Below, piece by piece: positions 20,760 through 29,352 of a stretch of DNA of 64,000 bases (the stretch's first letter is position 1; every line of letters begins with the position of its first letter). A model generated the notes under the pieces. It saw nothing but the letters and a program-made list of their open reading frames with translations, did not search any database and had not been told where the DNA came from. The position numbers and the translations under genes were made by a program. Origin of the DNA: Frigidibacter sp. GTDB taxonomy: Bacteria; Pseudomonadota; Alphaproteobacteria; Rhodobacterales; Rhodobacteraceae. The DNA is taken from assembly GCF_030695035.1 (NCBI RefSeq), contig NZ_JAUYTT010000008.1:620001-684000 (forward strand), in the 5' to 3' direction.

Positions 20760-21134
20760 CTAGTTCATCAACGCGGCGTGGCCCTCGGCCACCACGTCCA
20801 GCACCGCGAAGCTTTGTGCATCCACCTTGTAGGTGTGACCGTTCGCCCGGTAGTAGCGCCAGTTGCCGGTGACCGGCGGCAGGCCATAGCGGGGCGGGTC
20901 GATCAACATGCTGTATTCGTAGATCGGGAAGGCATCACCGATGCCGAAGGCCGGCACCGAGGGTTCGACGCGGATACGCTTGGGGCCCGGCGAAAGCTCA
21001 GCATCGTCCAGCACAAGCACGCAGGGCGCGGCGGCGCTGGCGGTCAGGAAGGTGCTCGAGGCGAGACACTCGGCAAGCGCGGCGGAGGGCGCAAGCAGCA
21101 GGGCGGCGACGGCGGCGGCGCGCATGAGCTTCAT
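20760..21134 (-). CDS. Small secreted protein, RcnB-like C-terminal domain
   Basis: The protein has 124 residues when started at ATG 21134. It has a clear Sec signal peptide (MKLMRAAAVAALLLAPSAALAE) and two early cysteines that could form a disulfide. The C-terminal part, LPPVTGNWRYYRANGHTYKV followed by FAVLDVV, resembles the periplasmic RcnB fold found in metal-stress and envelope proteins. That similarity is by eye and weak. It lies tail to tail with DUF4105. Confidence 0.6.
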   Translation of the reverse strand: MKLMRAAAVAALLLAPSAALAECLASSTFLTASAAAPCVLVLDDAELSPGPKRIRVEPSVPAFGIGDAFPIYEYSMLIDPPRYGLPPVTGNWRYYRANGHTYKVDAQSFAVLDVVAEGHAALMN

Positions 21135-21223
21135 CTGGTAACTTCCCGTCACAGTTGGGTGATCTGTGACAGAAACGAGCGGCGCGGCGATTGGTTCCGC
21201 GCCGATACATAATTTGCCAGTGC

Positions 21224-22804
21224 TCAGCGCGCCTTGAAGAGCCCGCCCAGAACCCCGCGCACGATACTGCGCCCCGCTTGCGTGCCAAGCTGGCGGGCGA
21301 GGCTTTTGCCGAAGGTTTCGGCGATGCTGTCGGAGCGGCTGGAGCGGGCGGCGGGCTTCTTGGCGGGCACCGTTTTGCCGCCATAGCGGCGGCCGGCATT
21401 GAACTCGGGTTCCGCCTCCCCCACCACCTCCACCTCTTTTGCAGCGGCATCGGCACGGGCGCGCAGGCGCTCGAAGGCGGAGTCGCGGTCGATGGTGGTG
21501 GCGTATTTGGCACCGAAGGGGGATGCGGCGATGACCGCCGCCCGCTCTGCCGCGGTGATCGGCCCAAGCTGGCTGGCGGGCGGGCGCACCAGCGTGCGCT
21601 GGACGATGCCGGGGACGCCCTTCGCCTCAAGGAACGACGTCACCGCCTCACCCGTCCCCACCTCCTTGATCGCGGTTTCGGTGTCGAACTCGGGGTTCGG
21701 GCGATAGTTCTGCGCGGCGCGGGCGAGGTCCTTCTGGTCCTTGCCCGTGAAGGCGCGCAGCGCGTGCTGGACGCGGTTGCCGAGCTGGCCGAGGATATCC
21801 TCGGGCACATCGGCGGGGTTCTGGGTGACGAAATAGACGCCAACGCCCTTGGAGCGGATCAGGCGGGCGACCTGTTCGACCTTGTCCACCAGCGCTTTCG
21901 GGGCGTCGTCGAACAGCAGATGCGCCTCGTCGAAGAAGAACACGAAGCGGGGCTGATCGGGATCGCCGACTTCCGGCAGCTCCTCGAACAGCTCGGACAG
22001 CAGCCACAGCAGGAAGGTGGCGTAGAGCCGGGGCGCGCCCATCAGCCGGTCGGCGGCAAGGATGTTGATGCGGCCGCGGCCATCGGGGGCGACGCTCATC
22101 AGGTCGGCAAGGTCCAGAGCGGGTTCCCCGAACAGGCGGGTGCCGCCCTGGTTCTCCAGCACCAGCAGCTGGCGCTGGATCGCGCCGATGCTGGCGGCAC
22201 TGACATTGCCGTAGCGCAGGCCGATGTCGCGGGCATTCTCGCCGACGAAGACCAGCATGGCTTGCAGGTCTTTCAGGTCGAAGAGCGGCAACCCCTCCTC
22301 ATCCGCCATGCGGAAGGCGATGTTGAGGACGCCCTCCTGCACGTCGGTCAGGTCGAGGAGGCGGGCGAGCAGCAGCGGGCCCATCTCGGTCACGGTGGTG
22401 CGGACGGGGTGGCCCTGCTCGGCCCAGAGATCCCAGAAGGTGACCGGGAAAGCCGTGTAGCCAAGGTCATAGCCGATGGTGGCGGCGCGGGCGGCGAAGG
22501 GGCCGTGCAGCTTGCCGTCCGGCGAGCCGGCCTTGGCGAGACCGGCGAGGTCGCCCTTCACGTCGGACAGGAAGACGGGAACGCCGGCGGTGGAGAAGGC
22601 CTCGGCCAGCACCTGCAGGGTCACGGTCTTGCCGGTGCCGGTGGCACCCGCGATCAGCCCGTGGCGGTTGCCGTATTTGAGCAGCAGGTGCTGGGGGGTG
22701 GCATGGCCGGGGCCGCCGCCGCCGACGAAGACCGCGCCGGGGGCGAGGATGGCGTTGAGCAGGGGTGCGGCATCTTGGGCAGGTGCGGGGCTGTCCTGAG
22801 GCAT
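21224..22804 (-). CDS. HerA-like bipolar helicase/ATPase (DUF853)
   Basis: The 526-residue P-loop ATPase belongs to the HerA/FtsK superfamily. Walker A lies in [20 protein letters not shown] and Walker B in [34 protein letters not shown] is the usual sensor region. Archaeal HerA works with NurA in end resection. Bacterial DUF853 proteins are common and have no fixed partner; no nuclease gene is adjacent here. The C-terminus has an Arg/Lys-rich stretch before a final amphipathic helix. ATG 22804 gives [20 protein letters not shown]. Confidence 0.88.
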   Translation of the reverse strand: MPQDSPAPAQDAAPLLNAILAPGAVFVGGGGPGHATPQHLLLKYGNRHGLIAGATGTGKTVTLQVLAEAFSTAGVPVFLSDVKGDLAGLAKAGSPDGKLHGPFAARAATIGYDLGYTAFPVTFWDLWAEQGHPVRTTVTEMGPLLLARLLDLTDVQEGVLNIAFRMADEEGLPLFDLKDLQAMLVFVGENARDIGLRYGNVSAASIGAIQRQLLVLENQGGTRLFGEPALDLADLMSVAPDGRGRINILAADRLMGAPRLYATFLLWLLSELFEELPEVGDPDQPRFVFFFDEAHLLFDDAPKALVDKVEQVARLIRSKGVGVYFVTQNPADVPEDILGQLGNRVQHALRAFTGKDQKDLARAAQNYRPNPEFDTETAIKEVGTGEAVTSFLEAKGVPGIVQRTLVRPPASQLGPITAAERAAVIAASPFGAKYATTIDRDSAFERLRARADAAAKEVEVVGEAEPEFNAGRRYGGKTVPAKKPAARSSRSDSIAETFGKSLARQLGTQAGRSIVRGVLGGLFKAR

Positions 22805-22859
22805 GGGGACGGTCCTTGTTGGCGGTGGCAGGCCTGAGCCTTTGGGTCGGGGTCACAAT

Positions 22860-22983
22860 ACATCCTTAACCCTCTGGTGCCACTGTGGACTTGTTCGCCG
22901 CGCTGGTCCTTTGCCGGGCCTTGCGGGTGGGCAGCTTCCTCCCTGTCAGACTGGCCGCGCCCCGGATCGGGCGCGGCCTTTTT
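22860..22983 (+). ncRNA. Candidate small RNA 1 ending at a strong terminator
   Basis: The 5' end is a guess. The body contains CCGCG-ct-GGTCC-N6-GGGCC-t-TGCGG, a foldable arm, and the pyrimidine-rich CTTCCTCCC before the terminator hairpin. CU-rich anti-Shine-Dalgarno loops of this kind are known in Rhodobacter sRNAs. No known family was recognised with confidence. Confidence 0.35.
22953..22983 (+). terminator. Strong orphan intrinsic terminator
   Basis: A perfect 10 bp stem GGCCGCGCCC/GGGCGCGGCC has loop CGGATC and is followed by TTTTT. Only the plus strand has the T-run, so it ends a plus-strand transcript. Confidence 0.85.
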
Positions 22984-23060
22984 CGCACAACCTGAGGATG
23001 ATCCGGGCGGTACCGACGCAGTGAGCAGAATATTTTCCCGGTCATCAGCCAAAAACAGGG

Positions 23061-23179
23061 CCGTCATCCTTGTTGACGGAAGGACACGAAGGCCTTAGCG
23101 TCCGCTGTCAATGACAAGTCGGCCAGTCCGACAGGGATCAAAGACGGTGGGAAAAGGGCCTTCGGGCCCTTTTCCTTTT
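23061..23179 (+). ncRNA. Candidate small RNA 2 (three hairpins, the last a terminator)
   Basis: In order the stretch holds CCGTCA-N7-TGACGG, GTCGG-ccagt-CCGAC, and the terminator stem at 23150. The chain of short hairpins ending in an intrinsic terminator is typical of a small RNA. Promoter and 5' end are not clear. Confidence 0.35.
23150..23179 (+). terminator. Strong orphan intrinsic terminator with TTCG tetraloop
   Basis: A perfect 11 bp stem GGAAAAGGGCC/GGCCCTTTTCC closes on TTCG and is followed by TTTT. It points along the plus strand, 146 bp before ialB. Confidence 0.88.
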
Positions 23180-23325
23180 GTCCGCCGCGGGGGGGTACGA
23201 AGGGGGCACCGCGCACGAAGATTTGGGCTGCCTTGCCCCCGTGCCAAGGATTTCCCGCCTGACACTCCGGCGCCGCCGTGCTAGACCGCCGCGAGACACG
23301 TCCTGACAATTAACGGTGCCTGACA

Positions 23326-24012
23326 ATGACCGACATGATGACCCCGCTGCGCCCGGCGCTGGCGCTTGCCTTGGCCTTGGGCCTTGGCCTGCCCGCGATG
23401 GCACAGGATGCCGCCGCGCCTGCGACGACCGAGACGCCCGCCCCCGCCGCAACGCCCGAAGCACCTGCCCAAGCCCCTGCCGAGGCGCCCGCCGCAGAGG
23501 CCCCCGCCGCCGCAGAAACCGAAGCCGCGGACGCCGTGCCGGGCATCGGGGAGGCCTATACCGAGGCGACGCATGGTGACTGGGAACAGCGCTGCGTGCG
23601 GACCGAGGACGGGTCGGACCCTTGCCAGCTGTATCAGCTGCTGAAGGATCAGGACGGCAACCCGGTCGCCGAGTTCAGCCTGTTCGGGCTGCCCGAGGGC
23701 GAGCAGGCCGCAGCGGGCGGCACGATCATGACGCCGCTGGAAACCCTGCTGCCGGAAGCGATCCTGATGCAGGTCGATACCGGCGAGGCCAAGCGCTATG
23801 CCTTCACCTTCTGCGCGCCGATTGGCTGCGTGGCGCGGGTGGGCTTCACCGATGCCGAGATTGCGAGCTTCAAGAAGGGCAACAAGGCGACGATGGCGAT
23901 CACGCCAATGGCCGCGCCGGACCGCAAGGTGCAGCTTAACGTGTCGCTGAAGGGCTTCACCGCCGGGTATGACGCGGTGAATGCGGCCAACGCGGATCTG
24001 GCTGCGAACTGA
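23326..24012 (+). CDS. Invasion-associated locus B (IalB) family protein
   Basis: This 228-residue secreted protein has a signal peptide (LRPALALALALGLGLPAMAQ). An Ala/Pro/Glu-rich linker of about 45 residues follows, then an IalB domain from roughly residue 78. The domain shows WEQRCVRTEDGSDPCQLYQL and FTFCAPIGCVARVGF, whose four cysteines probably form two disulfides. The name comes from Bartonella; in free-living alphaproteobacteria these are periplasmic or outer-membrane-associated proteins of unclear role. No strong Shine-Dalgarno precedes the ATG. It ends at a bidirectional terminator shared with the convergent KAS gene. Confidence 0.88.
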   Translation: MTDMMTPLRPALALALALGLGLPAMAQDAAAPATTETPAPAATPEAPAQAPAEAPAAEAPAAAETEAADAVPGIGEAYTEATHGDWEQRCVRTEDGSDPCQLYQLLKDQDGNPVAEFSLFGLPEGEQAAAGGTIMTPLETLLPEAILMQVDTGEAKRYAFTFCAPIGCVARVGFTDAEIASFKKGNKATMAITPMAAPDRKVQLNVSLKGFTAGYDAVNAANADLAAN

Positions 24013-24032
24013 TCGCACCAGTCGGAAGACAC

Positions 24033-24061
24033 AAACGCCGCCCTGACCGGGGCGGCGTTTT
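24033..24061. terminator. Bidirectional terminator between ialB and the KAS gene
   Basis: A perfect 11 bp stem AAACGCCGCCC/GGGCGGCGTTT has loop TGACCG, with T on one side and A on the other. It sits in the 61 bp gap between two convergent genes. Confidence 0.85.
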
Positions 24062-24073
24062 GCTGTTCGGGGC

Positions 24074-25285
24074 TCAGGCGGCGCGGCGCAGGGCGATGAC
24101 GGCGTTGAGCCCGCCAAAGGCGAAGGCGTTGGACAGGCACACCTCGACCTTCGCCTCGCGCGCCACGTTCGGGACCACGTCGAGCGCGCATTCCGGGTCG
24201 GGCTCCTCATAGCCGATGGTGGGGGCGATCACCCCGTCCTTCAGCGCCATGATGCAGGCCAGAAGCTCCACCGCGCCGGTGCCGCCGATCAGGTGGCCAT
24301 GCATGGACTTGGTCGAGGAGATCATCAGCCGGTCGGCATGATGGCCGAAGGCATGGGCGACGGCGGCGCTTTCGGTCTTGTCATTGGCGGCCGTGCCGGT
24401 GCCGTGGGCGTTGATATAGCCCACATCCTCGGGGTTCAGCCGCGCATCGCGCAGCGCGCCGGTGATGGCGCGCTCGGCGCCCTGCTGGCTGGGCATCACG
24501 ATGTCGGAGGCGTCGGAGGACATGGCGAAGCCGATCACCTCGGCCAGCATCTCGGCGCCGCGGGCGCGGGCGTGGTCATAGTCCTCGAAGACGAAGACCC
24601 CTGCCCCCTCGCCCTGCACCATGCCGTTGCGGTTGGCGCTGAACGGGCGGCAGGCGTCGCGCGACATGACGCGCAGCCCCTCCCAGGCCTTGATGCCGCC
24701 AAAGCACAGCATCGCCTCGGACCCGCCGGTGATCATCGCCTTGCACATGCCCGAGCGGACCATCTGGAACGCCTGCCCCATCGCGTGGTTGGAGCTGGCG
24801 CAGGCGGTGGAGACGGTGAAGGCCGGGCCGCGCAGGTTCCATTCCATGCTGACATGGCTGGCCGCGGCAGAGTTCATCAGCTTGGGCACGACGAAGGGAT
24901 GGACGCGGTTCTTGCCCTCTTCATACACCGCCCGGTAATTCTCGTCCCAGGTGGTGGTGCCGCCTGCCGCGGTGCCAAGCACGACGCCGGATTCGTAGCC
25001 AAGGGTGCCGTCGAAGTTGAGGCCCGATTGCGCGATCGCCTGCCGCGCCGCCATCAGCGTGAACTGGGTGAAGCGGTCATAGAGCGCGATCTGCTGGCGG
25101 TTGAAATGCACCTCGGGGTCATAGTCCAGCACCTGCCCGCCAATGCGGATCGACAGGCGTTCGACGTCGCGGATGCTCAGCTCGCCGATGCCGCAGCGGC
25201 CTTCGCGAAACGCCTCGAAGGTTTCGGGAACCGTATGGCCAAGCGCGTTGATGGTGCCGGCGCCGGTGATGACGACCCTGCGCAT
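24074..25285 (-). CDS. Beta-ketoacyl-ACP synthase (FabF/KAS II type)
   Basis: The 403-residue condensing enzyme elongates acyl-ACP with malonyl-ACP. The active-site cysteine lies in STACASSNHAMGQAFQMV. The first histidine is in INAHGTGTAANDKTE, and the lysine/second histidine in SSTKSMHGHLIGGTGAVELL. It lies 5 bp downstream of an ACP gene and after an lpxD gene. The order suggests a dedicated KAS for a special acyl chain rather than the bulk FabF, which normally sits next to fabD, fabG and acpP. The product chain length is not readable from sequence. Confidence 0.92.
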   Translation of the reverse strand: MRRVVITGAGTINALGHTVPETFEAFREGRCGIGELSIRDVERLSIRIGGQVLDYDPEVHFNRQQIALYDRFTQFTLMAARQAIAQSGLNFDGTLGYESGVVLGTAAGGTTTWDENYRAVYEEGKNRVHPFVVPKLMNSAAASHVSMEWNLRGPAFTVSTACASSNHAMGQAFQMVRSGMCKAMITGGSEAMLCFGGIKAWEGLRVMSRDACRPFSANRNGMVQGEGAGVFVFEDYDHARARGAEMLAEVIGFAMSSDASDIVMPSQQGAERAITGALRDARLNPEDVGYINAHGTGTAANDKTESAAVAHAFGHHADRLMISSTKSMHGHLIGGTGAVELLACIMALKDGVIAPTIGYEEPDPECALDVVPNVAREAKVEVCLSNAFAFGGLNAVIALRRAA

Positions 25286-25290
25286 GGTGA

Positions 25291-25557
25291 TCAGCCCTTC
25301 TGGTCGGCGATCAGCGTCTCGACCGCGCGGACAATCGCCGCGACGGAAGAGATGTCGAACTCGCTTTGCACCGGGTCATTGGCGTTGAAGGGCACGGTGA
25401 TGTCGAAGGCTTCTTCGATGGCGAAGATCGATTCGACAAGGCCGAGGCTGTCGATGCCCAGATCCTCGAGCGACGAGCTTGGCAGCACCTGTTCGGGGTC
25501 GAGCACCGCCTGTTCGGCGATGATGGCGATGATGCGGTCCTGGACGCTGACGGTCAT
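25291..25557 (-). CDS. Acyl carrier protein (dedicated, non-AcpP)
   Basis: The 88-residue carrier protein has the phosphopantetheine site DLGIDSLGLVESIFAIEEAF, with the modified serine in DSL. Its sequence (MTVSVQDRIIAIIAEQAVLD at the start) differs from housekeeping AcpP and is slightly longer. It is squeezed between lpxD and the KAS gene, with 53 bp and 5 bp gaps. It therefore most likely shuttles the acyl chain made by that KAS. AcpXL of rhizobia has a comparable role for very-long-chain acyls of lipid A; equivalence here is inference. Confidence 0.9.
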   Translation of the reverse strand: MTVSVQDRIIAIIAEQAVLDPEQVLPSSSLEDLGIDSLGLVESIFAIEEAFDITVPFNANDPVQSEFDISSVAAIVRAVETLIADQKG

Positions 25558-25610
25558 GCGGGGGGTCTCCGGGTGGCGATCTTGTGGGTCGGTAGAACGG
25601 GTCAGGTCGG

Positions 25611-26717
25611 TCAGTCTTTCTGGCCGAGCTTTGTAACAGCTTCTTTAAGCTCTGCCACCTGCGCGAAGAGGCGGCCAAGGCGGCGGATGTTCTTCCACGC
25701 CTCGACATGGGTTTCCATCTTCAGCGCCGGGCTGCCCAAGAGCACCCGGCCGGCGGGCGCGTTGGTGAAGATCTTGGTGGCGCCGCCGGCGATCACGTCA
25801 TCGCCGACGAAAATATTGTCCGACACGCCGCATTGCCCCGCCAGCACGACGCGGTTGCCGATCCGCGCCGAACCGGCGATGCCGACCTGCCCGCACAGAA
25901 GGCAATCGCGGCCAACCTGCACGTTGTGGCCGACATGCACGAGGTTGTCGAGCTTGGTGCCGGAGCCGATGGTGGTGGCGCGGATGGTGCCGCGGTCGAT
26001 GGTGGCCCCTGCCCCGATTTCCACATCATCCCCGATCTCGACGGTGCCGAGCGAATGGATGCGGATCCAGCTTTGGGCGCGGATTTCCTCGCGCTCCCCG
26101 AGCGTCTGGCGGATTTCCTCGACCCCGGATTTCTCGGGCGTGACGAAGGAGAAGCCATCGGCGCCGATCACCGCGTTCGGGTGGCAGATGAAGCGATCGC
26201 CGATGATCACGCGGGCGCCGATGCGGGCGCCTTGCAGGATCAGGGCACCCTCGCCGATCCGGGCGCCCTCGGCAATGCTGACATGGCTGGCGATGCGGGC
26301 GCGCGGGCCGATGACCGCGCCGGGGCCAATGACCACGAAGGGGCCGATGGCGGCGCCGATGCCGACGGTGGCAGAGGGGTCGATGACGGCGGAGGGATGG
26401 ATGCCGGGGGCAATCGTGGGCCCCGGATCGAGCGTGCGGGTGAGGCCCGACATCGCCAGCCGCGGGCGCGGCACGAAGATCGCGGCGGCGAGGCCGAGTG
26501 CCTTCCAGTCGGCCCCTTCCCACAGCATCGCGGCGCGGGCGTTCCCAAGCGCGAGGCCGGCGGCATATTTTGGGTCCATCGCCAGTGCGAGGTCATCCGG
26601 GCCCGCCGCAGCGGGTTCAGCGGCGCGGTGGATGGTCAGGCCGGTGTCGCCTTCGGCCCGCCCGCCAAGGGCGGCGGCCAGTGCGGCGATACTATAGCCG
26701 TCTGGATGCTGGGTCAT
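25611..26717 (-). CDS. lpxD: UDP-3-O-acylglucosamine N-acyltransferase
   Basis: LpxD adds the second 3-hydroxyacyl chain, from ACP, to the amine of UDP-3-O-acyl-glucosamine in lipid A synthesis. The 368-residue length is normal. An N-terminal uridine-binding region (about 1-100) is followed by a long left-handed beta-helix of hexapeptide repeats (for example IGPGAVIGPRARIASHVSIA). The catalytic histidine sits in LVHVGHNVQVGRDCLL. A C-terminal helix closes it (WKNIRRLGRLFAQVAELKEA). It lies upstream of the ACP and KAS genes, not in the usual lpxD-fabZ-lpxA-lpxB cluster, so it may be a second LpxD. Confidence 0.93.
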   Translation of the reverse strand: MTQHPDGYSIAALAAALGGRAEGDTGLTIHRAAEPAAAGPDDLALAMDPKYAAGLALGNARAAMLWEGADWKALGLAAAIFVPRPRLAMSGLTRTLDPGPTIAPGIHPSAVIDPSATVGIGAAIGPFVVIGPGAVIGPRARIASHVSIAEGARIGEGALILQGARIGARVIIGDRFICHPNAVIGADGFSFVTPEKSGVEEIRQTLGEREEIRAQSWIRIHSLGTVEIGDDVEIGAGATIDRGTIRATTIGSGTKLDNLVHVGHNVQVGRDCLLCGQVGIAGSARIGNRVVLAGQCGVSDNIFVGDDVIAGGATKIFTNAPAGRVLLGSPALKMETHVEAWKNIRRLGRLFAQVAELKEAVTKLGQKD

Positions 26718-26766
26718 GTCGCCTCCGGCATCGGGTGGCCGCGTGCCGCCCTGTTACCGCAGTGAC

Positions 26767-28398
26767 TTAGCCCTCCTCAAGCCCAAGCGCCACCCCGGCG
26801 GCCTCAAGCGCCTCGAAAATCGCCGCGTCACGGCCATAGATGTCGCGGCGGAACTCGATACGGCCCTTGGGCGTGGGCCAGGCGGTGTAATAGACCAGAT
26901 GCACCGGCACCGGCTGCGCCAGCGAGACGGCGGTTTCGACGCCGGTGTTCAGGTGCCGCTTGAACTCGCCCACCGGGTCATCTGTCTGGCGCGCCAGCAG
27001 CGCATAGGCAAAGTCGAAGGGTTTGCCGAGCCGGATGCAGCCGTGACTGAAGGCGCGGATCTCTTTCTCGAACAGCGACTTCGACGGCGTGTCATGCAGG
27101 TAGATATTGTATTGGTTCGGGAACATGAACTTCACAAGGCCAAGCGCGTTCGAGTTCGACGGCGGCTGCTTCATGTCAAACGGGAAGGTGCGGGCGCTGT
27201 ATTGGGCGAAGTTCACGGCGCCGCGGTTCACCACCCGGCCCGAGCGGTCGACGACGTTCAGGTGCCCCACGGCATTGGGGTTCTTTTGCAGCATCGGCAG
27301 GTATTCCTTGACCGTGATGCTGCGCGGCACGTTCCAGGTGGGGTTGATGACCATATATTCCATCTGGTCGGAAAACTCGGGCGTGCGCCGGTCGCTCTGG
27401 TTCATGCCGACAACACTGACCGTCTCGAACGTGACCTTGCCGTGATCGACGATCTTGGCGGTGAAGTCCGGCAGGTTGACCCAGATATGCCGCTCTCCCA
27501 GCTCAACGCCGTTCATCCAGCGCAGCCGTTCCATCGCGGCGATCACCGATTTCAGTCGGTCTTCGGGGCTATGGTTGATTTCCTCGATGGTGAGGGCGCC
27601 GGCAACGCCATCGGGGGTGAGGCCGTGGTCGATCTGGAAGGCCTGCACGGCCTTTTGCACGACGCTGTCAAAGTCCTGGGTGGCAGAGCGGCCGAGATAG
27701 CCCATCGCCACCAGCCGGTCGCGCAGTTGCACGACCGCGGCGCCGCTGGCGCCGGGCTTGAGGGTTTCGGCGGTCACCGGGGCACCCCAGGCGCCCGAGG
27801 CAGCGGCGCGGCGCAGGTCGAGCCCGGCCTTCATCAGCTGCGCATATTCCGGCGCGGCGGGCGGCAGGGTGCGAACGAAGGCGGCGGGGTCGGAACTGGC
27901 GAAGGCGGCAAGGGTGACGGCGGGATCGGGGCGGAGGACCTCGCGCACGATGCCGGCGTCGATCTTGCGCGGTTCGGTGGCGCCGCTGGAGACGTCGGTC
28001 GCATAGGCGAGGAAGGCACGGCTGAGGGCGACCTCGGCGCGCGCCCGGTCGCGTTCGGTGCGGATCGCGGCGATCTGGGTGCGCAGGCCGGCGGCATCAT
28101 AGCGCGCGGCCGGCAGGCCGTGGGCCGGGGCGCGGTCGAGCGCGGCAAAGAGCGCGGCCCGGCGCGGGGCATCGGCGGCGGTGGTCCAGAGCGGGGCATA
28201 GTTGCGGCCCTGGTAGAAGGCGGCGATGGCGGCCTCGGTGCTTGCCGCTTCGGCCACGCCCTGGGCGAAGGGGCTGAAGGCGGTGTCCGCGGTGGCGCTC
28301 GCGCTGTGCGGCGCGAAGGCCAGCGCAGCCATCAGTGCCAGAAGCGCGCCCGCGCCTTTGGAGAGTGTCGTGATCCGTGTCCGCCCGGTATTCCGCAT
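26767..28398 (-). CDS. Murein L,D-transpeptidase (YcbB/LdtD type)
   Basis: The 543-residue periplasmic enzyme makes 3-3 cross-links between meso-DAP residues of peptidoglycan, bypassing penicillin-binding proteins. It has an N-terminal signal or anchor (GAGALLALMAALAFAPHSASA). A helical region follows, then a peptidoglycan-binding domain (VVQLRDRLVAMGYLGRSATQ, about residues 240-295). The YkuD catalytic domain has the active-site motif RAFSHGCIRLGKPFDFAYAL with the nucleophile cysteine. It lies divergent from a DUF882 gene of the YcbK family, the same pairing as ycbB-ycbK in E. coli, which supports a shared cell-wall role. Confidence 0.94.
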   Translation of the reverse strand: MRNTGRTRITTLSKGAGALLALMAALAFAPHSASATADTAFSPFAQGVAEAASTEAAIAAFYQGRNYAPLWTTAADAPRRAALFAALDRAPAHGLPAARYDAAGLRTQIAAIRTERDRARAEVALSRAFLAYATDVSSGATEPRKIDAGIVREVLRPDPAVTLAAFASSDPAAFVRTLPPAAPEYAQLMKAGLDLRRAAASGAWGAPVTAETLKPGASGAAVVQLRDRLVAMGYLGRSATQDFDSVVQKAVQAFQIDHGLTPDGVAGALTIEEINHSPEDRLKSVIAAMERLRWMNGVELGERHIWVNLPDFTAKIVDHGKVTFETVSVVGMNQSDRRTPEFSDQMEYMVINPTWNVPRSITVKEYLPMLQKNPNAVGHLNVVDRSGRVVNRGAVNFAQYSARTFPFDMKQPPSNSNALGLVKFMFPNQYNIYLHDTPSKSLFEKEIRAFSHGCIRLGKPFDFAYALLARQTDDPVGEFKRHLNTGVETAVSLAQPVPVHLVYYTAWPTPKGRIEFRRDIYGRDAAIFEALEAAGVALGLEEG

Positions 28399-28701
28399 CT
28401 GCCGACCTTATCCCGTTGCGCAATTTGCTCTGTGGATGAGTCTTGCTGTGGCGTTGGGCGGCTGTCCACTCACAACTCCAAGGGCAAGGGACAGGCTGTC
28501 GCATTCGGGCAACAGGTCTGTGGCCGGCCGATGGCGCAAATTATTTAAGCAGGAATTCGCCTATCAACCTTCCGTTAACGGCTCTGCGGCATTTGCGCGG
28601 TTGGCACACGAGTCGGGCCATGTCATAAAACTCCTGCATCTGGGGATGACATGGCATCAAGCCGCTGCAAAAGCGGTCTAAGCGACGGGACAGGCGCACA
28701 A
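28399..28701. other. 303 bp divergent intergenic region with a large inverted repeat
   Basis: The gap separates the L,D-transpeptidase and DUF882 genes. No gene is seen. It is AT-richer than its surroundings. It holds a 10 bp inverted repeat (28617-28655) and a CCGCT-N5-AGCGG hairpin (28662-28676) close to the DUF882 start. Promoters for both genes should lie here but no clear -35/-10 pair stands out. Confidence 0.6.
28617..28655 (+). repeat. 10 bp perfect inverted repeat in the DUF882 leader
   Basis: GCCATGTCAT and ATGACATGGC are separated by 19 nt, ending 46 bp before the DUF882 ATG. It could be an mRNA leader hairpin or an operator. Confidence 0.6.
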
Positions 28702-29271
28702 ATGACTATGACACTTTCGGCTGGGGTCTCGCGGCGCGGGATCCTCGGGGTATTTGCGGCAACGGCCCTTGTGGCGGCGCCGACCTACTCCAACGCCTTC
28801 GGCTTCCTGCGGGGCGCCGGCGATGTGCGGCGGATCCGCATGTATTCTGGCCGCACCGGCGAGAGCCTTGACACGATCTACTGGCTGGACGGGGATTATA
28901 TCCCCGAGGCGCTGGCCGAGATCAACCACTTCATGCGCGACTGGCGCAATGATCAGACGGTGTCGATCGACGCGCGCACCGTGGATATCGCCGCAGCCTC
29001 GCACCGGCTGATGGGGGTGAGCGAGCCCTACATGATGCTGTCGGGCTACCGATCGCCGGCGACCAACAACATGCTGCGCTCGCGCTCCGGCGGTGTGGCG
29101 AAGAACTCGCTGCACATGAAGGGCCAGGCGGCGGACCTGCGGCTGACCTCGCGCTCGGTGGCGCAGATGTACAAGGCCGCGGCCGCCTGCCGCGCCGGCG
29201 GGGTCGGGAAATACTCGCGCTCGAACTTCGTGCATATGGATTGCGGCCCGGTCCGCACCTGGGGCGGCTGA
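28702..29271 (+). CDS. DUF882/YcbK-family peptidase (M15-like), Tat-exported
   Basis: The product has 189 residues when started at ATG 28702, which gives a twin-arginine signal (SRRGILGVFAATALVAAP). The domain is a peptidase M15-like fold. Zinc-ligand positions appear in LHMKGQAADLRL (His and Asp) and in SNFVHMDCGPVRTW (His). Family members are predicted murein hydrolases or carboxypeptidases. Pairing with a divergent YcbB-type transpeptidase fits peptidoglycan remodelling. The longer ORF start at 28651 would hide the Tat signal and was rejected. An intrinsic terminator follows the stop. Confidence 0.9.
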   Translation: MTMTLSAGVSRRGILGVFAATALVAAPTYSNAFGFLRGAGDVRRIRMYSGRTGESLDTIYWLDGDYIPEALAEINHFMRDWRNDQTVSIDARTVDIAAASHRLMGVSEPYMMLSGYRSPATNNMLRSRSGGVAKNSLHMKGQAADLRLTSRSVAQMYKAAAACRAGGVGKYSRSNFVHMDCGPVRTWGG

Positions 29272-29301
29272 GGTTTCAGCGGCCCTGACAGAACGGTAAG
29301 A

Positions 29302-29328
29302 AAGGCGCCCTGTCCCGGCGCCTTTTTT
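29302..29328 (+). terminator. Intrinsic terminator after the DUF882 gene
   Basis: Stem AAGGCGCC/GGCGCCTT with a 7 nt loop is followed by a run of six Ts partly within the stem, 30 bp past the stop. Confidence 0.85.
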
Positions 29329-29352
29329 CATGTCTGGCGCCTGTGGCTGGCG

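Larger units (their letters stand above)
22805..23325 (+). other. 521 bp intergenic region with two terminators and no convincing ORF
   Basis: No ORF here has coding character or a ribosome site. The region carries two strong plus-strand intrinsic terminators, at 22953-22983 and 23150-23179, each preceded by foldable sequence. The herA gene points away on the minus strand, and no plus-strand gene lies upstream within reach, since DUF4105 ends at 20753. Two small RNA genes are the simplest reading. Confidence 0.5.

Noticed and set aside
22830-22983. 6S RNA or SRP RNA in the herA-ialB gap
   Set aside because: Neither the long closing stem with central bubble of 6S nor the GGAAGCAGC core of SRP RNA could be built; kept only as an unnamed small RNA candidate.
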